This document shows, in pieces, positions 57,993 through 64,000 of a stretch of 64,000 nt of DNA. Position 1 is the stretch's first letter; every line of letters begins with the position of its first letter. The translations under genes were made by a program, and so were the position numbers. Source of the stretch: Pseudolysinimonas_A sp039912695 (lineage in GTDB: Bacteria > Actinomycetota > Actinomycetes > Actinomycetales > Microbacteriaceae); assembly GCF_039912695.1 (NCBI RefSeq), contig NZ_JBDSPJ010000022.1, positions 346,228-410,227 of the forward strand, in the 5' to 3' direction. Below the pieces are notes generated by a model. The model searched no databases and was not told the origin of the DNA. It saw only the letters and a list, made by a program, of their open reading frames with translations.

Positions 57993-59396
57993 TCAGCGTC
58001 GCGCCGCGCGACGCGCCCGCTGCAGATCGCGCACCCAGCCGAACGACTTCTTGGGGGTGCGGGCCTGGGTGTCGAGGTCGACGTGCACGAGACCAAAGCG
58101 CTGCGTGAACCCGGCTGCCCACTCCCAGTTGTCGAGGAAGGTCCAGATGAAGTAACCGTCGACTTCGGGACGCGCGGCGGCGACCGCGAGGTGCTGGGCG
58201 AGGTAGTCGATGCGATCGGAGTCATCCACCGTGCCGTCGGCGCCCACGACATCCGGGAAGCTGGCGCCACCCTCGGTGATGAGGATGCGCGGCAGCTTGT
58301 CGCCGTAGCGGTTCACCATCATGTCGATCGTGTCGCCGAGAGCGTGCGGGGCGATCGGCCAGTCGAAACCGGTCGTCGGATACTCGGGGAATTTGGCGAG
58401 CGTGAACGGAACGTCCTTCATCGCCTCGGTCTCGCCATCCGGTGTGCTGCCCGACGGATCGGCCCCCGCCGCGACGCGGGAGGGGAAGTAGTAGTTGAGT
58501 CCGTAGAAATCGAGGGGGCGCGAGATCACCGCTGCGTCTCGCCCGAGTCGCGAGAGGAACTTCAGTCCGAGGCGCTCGATGCCCTTCGAACCTCTGGGGA
58601 GTTCGGCCGCTTTGCCGAACAGCACCGAGTCGGCGAACAGGCGGTTGTGAATGAAGTCGAACAGGTCGGCCGCGTCCGCGTCGTCCTTCGAATCGGTCGC
58701 CGGCGTGACCGGGGTGTGCACGTTCGTGATGCCGATGCGCCCCTTCACGGGCACGGCGCGGAGGGCGTCGACGGCGAGGCCGTGGCCACGCAACATATTG
58801 CGGATCGCACCGATCGCGCCGAACAGCTTCGCCCGCCCGGGAGCGTGCACCCCGAGCGCGTAGCCGTCGAGGATGACGGTCGCCGGTTCGTTGAGGGTGA
58901 TCCAGTCCGCGACCCGGTCACCGAAGGCCTCCCCGGCCGCGGCGGCGAACTCGGCGAACCGGTCGGCGGTGTCGCGACGCAACCAGCCGCCGCGCTCCTC
59001 GATCGGCGCCGGAGTGTCCCAGTGGAAGAGAGTCACCACCGGGCGGATGCCGGCCTCCAGCAGTCCGTCGATCACTCGGTCGTAGTACGTGACACCCTTC
59101 GGGTTCACCGGACCCCGGCCGTCGGGCAGCAACCGTGTCCAGGAGAGCGAAAACCGCGAGGCGTTGACCCCGAGGTCTTTCATCAGCGCGAGATCGTCGG
59201 CCGTGTGGTGGTACGCGTCGACCGCGACGGTGGGGGATGTCGCATCCCGAATGTTGCCGGGAACCGCCGCGAACGCGTCCCAGGTCGACGGGGTGCGGCC
59301 ATCCTCTGCGGCGGCTCCCTCGATCTGCGCGGCCGAGGTCGCGACCCCGAGCACGAAGTCGGGACGGAGCTGGGCGGCTAGGTCGACGGCGTCCAT
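57993..59396 (-). CDS. Family 1 glycoside hydrolase (beta-glucosidase), paralogue B
   Basis: 467 residues, complete. N-terminal LRPDFVLGVATSAAQIEGAA, acid/base Glu in WITLNEPATVILDGY (about 167), nucleophile in ILITEGGASFPD (about 372). It has no signal peptide, so it acts on sugars already imported. It starts 7 nt after the stop of the FAD oxidase gene and thus ends the TetR-MFS-aldolase-oxidase operon. Its last 45 bases are duplicated at 55808-55852. About half its residues appear shared with paralogue A by inspection. Confidence 0.94.
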   Translation of the reverse strand: MDAVDLAAQLRPDFVLGVATSAAQIEGAAAEDGRTPSTWDAFAAVPGNIRDATSPTVAVDAYHHTADDLALMKDLGVNASRFSLSWTRLLPDGRGPVNPKGVTYYDRVIDGLLEAGIRPVVTLFHWDTPAPIEERGGWLRRDTADRFAEFAAAAGEAFGDRVADWITLNEPATVILDGYALGVHAPGRAKLFGAIGAIRNMLRGHGLAVDALRAVPVKGRIGITNVHTPVTPATDSKDDADAADLFDFIHNRLFADSVLFGKAAELPRGSKGIERLGLKFLSRLGRDAAVISRPLDFYGLNYYFPSRVAAGADPSGSTPDGETEAMKDVPFTLAKFPEYPTTGFDWPIAPHALGDTIDMMVNRYGDKLPRILITEGGASFPDVVGADGTVDDSDRIDYLAQHLAVAAARPEVDGYFIWTFLDNWEWAAGFTQRFGLVHVDLDTQARTPKKSFGWVRDLQRARRAARR

Positions 59397-59403
59397 ACGT
59401 CGA

Positions 59404-60705
59404 TCATGCTCCCAGGACGCGCTCGAGGTACGGGTTCGTGAAGCGTCGATCGGGGTCGAGTTCGTCGCGCACCCGCAGGAAGTCGTCGAAGTGCGGATAC
59501 GCGGGCCGAAGATCTTCGGCGGTGCGGAAGTGCATCTTGCCCCAGTGCGGCCGGCCCTCGAAGGTGCGCATCAGGGTGTCGAACTCCCGAAAGTACGGTG
59601 TCTCGTCGTCGCGGAAATACCGATGTACGGCGATGTAGGCACTCTGCCGCTCGGAGGCTGTCGACATCCAATTCTCATCGGGGGCGGCAGAGCGAATCTC
59701 GACCGGAAACGAGATCGGCCGGCCGAACTGTTCGATCATCCGACGCACGGCGTGCAACGCTTCGGGCAGAGCATCGAACGGGATGGCGTACTCACTTTCG
59801 CGGAACCGTACGTTGCGCGGGCTCGCGAACACGTCGTAGGAGGCACCGGTCCACTCGCGGTCGCCGTATACCCGGGTCGCGAGTCGACTGAGCGGCGGGG
59901 TGAGCGCTGGGATCGCTTTGCCGAGCCCGACGACCGCACGCAGGGCGTGGTTCGACAACAACTGCTGCTCGACCCAGGTCTCGACCCTGCCGGGCACCTG
60001 GTGCGGAGTGTCGGCCGGCAGGCGGGTGTTCGACTTCGTCATCACGACCTCGGTGTGCGGCCACCAGTAGAACTCGAAATGGTCGGACCCGGTCGAAAAC
60101 TCATCCCAGCGATCGACGGCCTCATCGAACGGCATCGGATGTTCCGACGCGCGTAGGAGGAAAGCATCCACACACTGCACCTCGAGCTCGACGAGGATGC
60201 CGAGGGCGCCCAGACCGAGCCTCACCGCCGGCAGCAGTTCGGGGCGATGCGACTCATCAACGCGCAGCAGTTCACCCGACCCGGTCACCAGGGTCGCAGC
60301 GGTGAGTTGGGCGGCGAGGCCGGCGAATCCGTATCCGGTGCCGTGGGTTCCGGTTGAGGTGGCTCCGGCGAGCGACTGCCGGTCGATGTCGCCCATGTTC
60401 TGAAGGGCCAGGCCGTGCTGCGCCAGTAGAGGGCCGAGATTCCAGAGTCGGGTTCCTGCGGCGACCCGCACCCGCTTCGTTGCCGCGTCGACGCCGAGCA
60501 GCCCCTGCAGCCCGTCGAGTTGGATCAGCACACCGTCCGTCGCCGCGATATCGGTGAAGCTGTGGCCCGCCCCGACAGCCTTGACGGTGAGACCCTGCTC
60601 GGCCGCCGCGCGCACGACGGCGACCACCTCGTCGACACTCGTCGGTCGAGCGACGCGCACCGGAGAGCTGGATGCCGACCGGCCCCAGTTGCGCCAGACC
60701 GTCAC
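59404..60705 (-). CDS. FAD-linked sugar lactone oxidase (D-arabinono-1,4-lactone oxidase type)
   Basis: 433 residues. N-terminal FAD_binding_4 domain: VRVARPTSVDEVVAVVRAA, KAVGAGHSFTDIAATDG (G-x-GHS, His as flavin attachment in the family), GATSTGTHGTG. The C-terminal ALO domain has FEFYWWPHTE and the HWGK motif (GRPHWGKMHF) near 386. It oxidises an aldono-lactone or alditol. Its start overlaps the stop of the upstream PLP enzyme by 4 nt. The pairing with that enzyme and glucosidases suggests a sugar-derived substrate. Confidence 0.92.
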   Translation of the reverse strand: MTVWRNWGRSASSSPVRVARPTSVDEVVAVVRAAAEQGLTVKAVGAGHSFTDIAATDGVLIQLDGLQGLLGVDAATKRVRVAAGTRLWNLGPLLAQHGLALQNMGDIDRQSLAGATSTGTHGTGYGFAGLAAQLTAATLVTGSGELLRVDESHRPELLPAVRLGLGALGILVELEVQCVDAFLLRASEHPMPFDEAVDRWDEFSTGSDHFEFYWWPHTEVVMTKSNTRLPADTPHQVPGRVETWVEQQLLSNHALRAVVGLGKAIPALTPPLSRLATRVYGDREWTGASYDVFASPRNVRFRESEYAIPFDALPEALHAVRRMIEQFGRPISFPVEIRSAAPDENWMSTASERQSAYIAVHRYFRDDETPYFREFDTLMRTFEGRPHWGKMHFRTAEDLRPAYPHFDDFLRVRDELDPDRRFTNPYLERVLGA

Positions 60706-61922
60706 AGAAATGCCTTGCCCTCGCCACGATAGGTCGGGATGTCGCCGACGTGTTTGCCGCCCTCGACCAGCGTGAAGGAATTGAGGTGCTCGCTCACCTC
60801 GCCGGCCTTGGTGTGCCGCAGCCAGACGCGATCGCCGATCTTGAGGTCGCGGGCAGCGGCACCTTGCAAGGGGGTTTGCACTTCGCCCGCGCCTTCGCGC
60901 GCGATCATCTTCAAGCCCTGCGGCCAGACCACCTTCGGCACGCGGTCGGGTCCGGGCGGGCCGGAGGCGATCCAGCCGCCGCCGAGCAGCGTCGCGATGT
61001 CATCCGTCGGGCGACGCACGACATCCAGGGCGAAGGATGCCGCCGGAGCCGGCGTGAACTGCCAGTAGTGGTCGAAGAGATGCGGACCGAAGAGGCCCGA
61101 ACCGGCGGCGACCTCGGTGACGGAGTCATCCACCCGGGTGCTCTCGATCGAGCCCGTGCCGCCGCCGTTGACGAACTCGAGTTCGGCGATACCTCGCACC
61201 CGCGCGACGGCCTCTGAGCGACGGTTGCGCAGTTCGCGGATCGACGCCCGCTGCATCGCGCGGATCGCGGTCTTGCGTGGACCCGCGTTGGTGACGCCGG
61301 CGATCTGAGCTTCGTAGGCCATCATGCCGACCAGGCGAAAACCGGGACGCGCAACGATCGCCTGCGCGAGCGCCCCCGCGTCGGCCGGACTGAAGATGGG
61401 TGACCGACGCACTCCGACGTGGCCGAGCGCACGCGAGCGGTAGGAGGCATCGAGTTCGAGGGCGACGCGGATGACGGCGCGCTTTCCCGGAGCTGCCACG
61501 GCATCCACAAGATCCAACTGGGCGACGTCGTCGATCATGATCGTCACACGGGAGGCGAATTTCTCGTTGGCGGCGAGGCGGGCGAGTGACCCGCGGTCGG
61601 CCGTCGGGTAGCCGACGACGATGTCCTCGAAGTCCTCGGCCAGCCAGAGCGCCTCGGCGAGGGTGTACGCGAGGATGCCGCGGTAGCCCGGAAGTTTGAG
61701 CACCGCATCCAGCACCCCGCGCACCCGCACCGACTTGCTGGCGACGCGGATCGGCATGCCGGCCGCCCTGTCGAGCAGATCGAAAGCGTTCGCTGCCAGC
61801 GCGTCGACGGCGAGCACGCCGACCGGGGCGTCGAGCGCCCGGGTTGCCGCGGTCAGCGACGGCCACCACGTTTCAGGATGCGCCCAGGGGGTGCCGGAAG
61901 GGCGGGTGAGGGCGAGAGTCAT
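60702..61922 (-). CDS. PLP-dependent amino acid deaminase/aldolase (alanine racemase-like fold III)
   Basis: 406 residues. An alanine-racemase-type N-terminal barrel: PVGVLAVDALAANAF, the PLP lysine in IRVASKSVRVRGVLDAV near 60, and GMMAYEAQIAGVTNAG. The C-terminal domain carries GDIPTYRGEGKAFL. It belongs to the D-threonine aldolase/D-serine dehydratase-like group annotated as amino acid deaminase/aldolase. In actinobacteria it is often encoded beside the FAD lactone oxidase, as here. Both ends overlap neighbouring genes by 4 nt. Confidence 0.88.
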   Translation of the reverse strand: MTLALTRPSGTPWAHPETWWPSLTAATRALDAPVGVLAVDALAANAFDLLDRAAGMPIRVASKSVRVRGVLDAVLKLPGYRGILAYTLAEALWLAEDFEDIVVGYPTADRGSLARLAANEKFASRVTIMIDDVAQLDLVDAVAAPGKRAVIRVALELDASYRSRALGHVGVRRSPIFSPADAGALAQAIVARPGFRLVGMMAYEAQIAGVTNAGPRKTAIRAMQRASIRELRNRRSEAVARVRGIAELEFVNGGGTGSIESTRVDDSVTEVAAGSGLFGPHLFDHYWQFTPAPAASFALDVVRRPTDDIATLLGGGWIASGPPGPDRVPKVVWPQGLKMIAREGAGEVQTPLQGAAARDLKIGDRVWLRHTKAGEVSEHLNSFTLVEGGKHVGDIPTYRGEGKAFL

Positions 61923-63187
61923 TTCACGCCCTTCACCGGGAGTACCGTGAGCGCCCCGATCACCGTGACGATCGCGGAGACGACGAAGAGTCCGGGGAAG
62001 CCCGCGACGGCTGCGACGATCCAGGCACCGAGCAACGGGGCAACGGCCTGCGGCACGGTGGTCGCGATGTTCATCACGCCGAGGTCTTTGCCGCGGCTCG
62101 CCGCGTGCGGTAGCACCTGCGTGGCGAGGGCCTGGTCGACCGAGAGGAACGCGCCGTACCCGATGCCGAGCAACGCTCCGCCGAGCACGGCGATCGAGAA
62201 GTCGGGCACGAGCCCGAGAAGCAGGGCTGCGACGGCCTGGAACCCGGCCGAGATCATCACGAACGGCTTACGGCGGCCGATCCGATCCGACCAGCGGCCG
62301 AGCACGAGCGATGACGCCACGATGAAGACGACGTACACGAGGCTCAAGATGAGCAGGTCGCCCTCGGGATCCTTGCGGTTCAGCCCGAACGCCAGAAAGT
62401 AGAACAGCAGCGTCGTGCCCAGCGCGTTGCCGATGTTCACCAGGATGCGGCTGAGCAATGTCCAGCCAAAGTCGGGGTACTTGCGGGGGCTGATCCAGAA
62501 TCCCGCCGCCAGGGCGCGCCACGTGAACGGCGGGCGGTCTTCGGGGGCGAGCGCGGCGTCTTGGGCGAGCACCAGGAACGGGATGACGAGCGCGATCAGG
62601 ATGACGGCCATCACCACGTACCCGAGCAGTTGCCCGAGCATCAGCGACTCGACGAGCACCAGTCCCAGCACAAGGCCGACCGCCTGTGGGGCGGAGATCC
62701 AGCCCGAGATCAGACCGCGCTGGTTCACCGGCACGCGGTCGGAGATCGTCGCGGTGAGGGCGGCTGTGAGCAGGCAGAACCCGATAATCGCGAGCGACCA
62801 GAACACCCCGACGCCCACCATCGTGGTCTGGACCCCGAGCGCGACGAGCGCGCCCGCGAACACCACAGCACCTCCGAGGATCCACGGCTTGCGACGGCCG
62901 AATCGGCTCGTCGTCCGGTCGGAGAGCGCGCCCGCGAGCGGATACGCGATCAGGGCGCACGCGCCCGCGATGCCCGAGATGAGTCCGAAGTTCAGCACGC
63001 TCGCGGTCCAGTCGTCGCCGGGCGGGCGGATGCGGTCAACCTGCGCAGGCAGAAGCAATTGCACCGGGGTGAGCTGCGCCATCCAGATGCCGAGCCAAGC
63101 AATCGCGAAGCCCGCGATCCAGCGGCCGGCAACCCGGCGGTCGGGTTCGTCGAACGGCTTGACTGCTGCAGGGGTGGTGGCGGTCAC
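61919..63187 (-). CDS. MFS transporter
   Basis: 422 residues, twelve helices. The MFS loop 2-3 signature is seen twice, DRTTSRFGRRKPW after helix 2 and DRIGRRKPFV after helix 8, marking the two halves. This resembles sugar/cation symporters of the SLC45/GPH-like groups more than drug exporters. Its position in an operon with a PLP enzyme, a lactone oxidase and two glucosidases suggests uptake of a glycoside or sugar. The GTG start overlaps the TetR stop (GTGA). Confidence 0.9.
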   Translation of the reverse strand: MTATTPAAVKPFDEPDRRVAGRWIAGFAIAWLGIWMAQLTPVQLLLPAQVDRIRPPGDDWTASVLNFGLISGIAGACALIAYPLAGALSDRTTSRFGRRKPWILGGAVVFAGALVALGVQTTMVGVGVFWSLAIIGFCLLTAALTATISDRVPVNQRGLISGWISAPQAVGLVLGLVLVESLMLGQLLGYVVMAVILIALVIPFLVLAQDAALAPEDRPPFTWRALAAGFWISPRKYPDFGWTLLSRILVNIGNALGTTLLFYFLAFGLNRKDPEGDLLILSLVYVVFIVASSLVLGRWSDRIGRRKPFVMISAGFQAVAALLLGLVPDFSIAVLGGALLGIGYGAFLSVDQALATQVLPHAASRGKDLGVMNIATTVPQAVAPLLGAWIVAAVAGFPGLFVVSAIVTVIGALTVLPVKGVK

Positions 63188-63795
63188 GAGGGCTCCTTTA
63201 AGGGTGTGGCGTGGGATGCGAGAGTGTCGGCGGCGAGGTCGAGTAGACGTTCGGCGGCGTCGTCGTTGCGGGTGGCGAGCCAGCCGAGGGTTGCGCCGTC
63301 GCTGAGTGCGGTCGCCAGGACGGCGAGGTCGCCAAGTGGAACATCCCAGCGCACCCGGTACCGGTCGGCGCCAACCTGCAACAACGTGGTGGCGAGTTCG
63401 CGGTAGGCCGCGTACTGGGCGGCCGGCAGATCGGCGAGGCCCGGCGAGCGCAGGGCGTGCTGGGTGAGTTCGAACATCGCCTGCTCACGGCCGGGGTCAG
63501 CCCGAACGAGGTCGAGGTACGACCCGAGTACCGACCGGATCGCACCGCGGATGTCGTCGGCTTCGATCGCCAGGGAGCCGAACGTGGCCGCGCCCTCCCC
63601 TGCGACAACGAGTTCGACGACATCCCGCAGCAGGTCTTCACGCGACGGGACGGCGTAGTGGAAGGAGGCGAGCGGCATCCCGGCCTCCGCGACGATCGCG
63701 CGCGTGGTCGCGGCCTGGATGCCGTCGCGGGCGACGACGGTGAGCGCGGCGCGGGCGAGGGCTTCGCGACGGTCGGTCGCCGACATCCTCGCCAT
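63184..63795 (-). CDS. TetR family regulator of the MFS-aldolase-oxidase-GH1 operon
   Basis: 203 residues from the ATG at 63793-63795 with GGAG about 5 nt upstream; the longer frame runs into the IS end. Helix-turn-helix: REALARAALTVVARDGIQAAT, TRAIVAEAGMPLASFHYAV, SREDLLRDVVE. Its stop overlaps the MFS start, so it is the first gene of the operon and probably represses it. Only about 87 bp separate it from the IS30 transposase stop, so its promoter lies next to or inside the element's end. Confidence 0.92.
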   Translation of the reverse strand: MARMSATDRREALARAALTVVARDGIQAATTRAIVAEAGMPLASFHYAVPSREDLLRDVVELVVAGEGAATFGSLAIEADDIRGAIRSVLGSYLDLVRADPGREQAMFELTQHALRSPGLADLPAAQYAAYRELATTLLQVGADRYRVRWDVPLGDLAVLATALSDGATLGWLATRNDDAAERLLDLAADTLASHATPLKEPS

Positions 63796-63882
63796 GCGCT
63801 CTCCGCCCTGTGCCGCTCGGCGATCCGGTCGCCGAAGTGGGTCAAGCGTCCCAGACGGGTGTCCCACAGGTCAAGGGCGGTT

Positions 63883-64000
63883 TCAAGCGGTGGAAGCAAC
63901 AGGGGCTCTCCCTGTGTTCGAGAGTAGCTCGCTGAGCAGGCCGGCTGGCGTTCTGCGTCCGAGTGTTTTGCGGGGTCGCTCGTTGAGTTCGGTGGCGACG
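63883..64000 (-). mobile_element. IS30-family transposase, C-terminal part, running off the window
   Basis: The minus strand encodes ATELNERPRKTLGRRTPAG then LLSELLS and a stop at 63885-63883. LN-x-RPRKTLG-x-x-TP is the conserved C-terminal segment of IS30 transposases after the DDE core. The rest lies beyond base 64000. The bases around the stop (about 63874-63900, GGGCGGTTTCAAGCGGTGG on the plus strand) look like the element's inverted-repeat end, which in IS30 relatives often overlaps the 3' end of the gene; the exact boundary is inference. Confidence 0.85.

Noticed and set aside
57942..59381. 479-codon plus-strand open frame opposite GH1 paralogue B
   Set aside because: Shadow frame; the minus strand carries a complete GH1 enzyme with both catalytic glutamates.

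Overview
The window is high-GC DNA. Its gene content and order point to an actinomycete of the family Microbacteriaceae. The indicators are an xseA-xseB-DUF4245-carbonic anhydrase-fumC block, a phoH/isoprenyl transferase/trhA block and a DUF4307-greA-ilvA block, with frequent GTG starts, many 1-4 nt gene overlaps and many genes that look leaderless. The family assignment is an inference from these features; no rRNA or tRNA gene is present in the window.

Layout. 1-449: 3' part of a PH-domain membrane protein. 463-5002: peptide-type ABC importer (lipoprotein plus two permeases, no ATPase in view). 5263-6491: DCC-family thiol protein and CPBP membrane protease. 6598-11080: glycine cleavage operon gcvT-gcvH-gcvP behind a tandem glycine riboswitch. 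11185-17548: single genes (flavin monooxygenase, membrane protein, lipoprotein, MarR/redoxin pair, DUF1905, YchF, DEDDh exonuclease). 17561-21215: methylmalonate-semialdehyde dehydrogenase, RmuC, methyltransferase. 21251-25592: TetR-controlled heterodimeric ABC exporter. 25682-27693: ArsR regulator with a SulP transporter. 27690-29829: divergent glpX and fba sharing a palindromic promoter. 29880-33863: ispH operon containing a two-gene sensor-kinase-like pair. 34566-38738: xseAB, DUF4245, carbonic anhydrase, fumC. 38975-41246: PadR-DUF1048-DrrAB-type exporter behind three helically phased repeats. 41247-54353: mostly housekeeping genes (prepilin peptidase, cupin, PhoH, class V aminotransferase, UPP synthase, TrhA, GreA, threonine dehydratase, AI-2E transporter, AlkZ-like glycosylase, HtpX, LemA).

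The most unusual region is 54363-59396. Two family-1 beta-glucosidase paralogues are separated by about 2.2 kb of visibly lower-GC DNA. It holds a frameshifted C-terminal tip of a polymorphic toxin (57691-57990), an ATGA-coupled CPCC cysteine-rich gene that is a plausible cognate immunity gene, two further immunity-like orphan genes, and three short scars derived from the ends of the glucosidase genes. I read this as a remnant toxin/immunity island that captured and duplicated the junction between two once-adjacent glucosidase genes. Upstream on the same strand, TetR-MFS-PLP aldolase/deaminase-FAD lactone oxidase-GH1 form one overlapping operon. It ends at an IS30-family transposase 3' end that runs off the window edge.

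A second general signal is transcriptional. At least eleven genes carry a TANNNT -10 hexamer exactly six bases before the start codon and have no ribosome binding site, so their mRNAs are probably leaderless. For fba this -10 lies inside a 23-bp palindrome.
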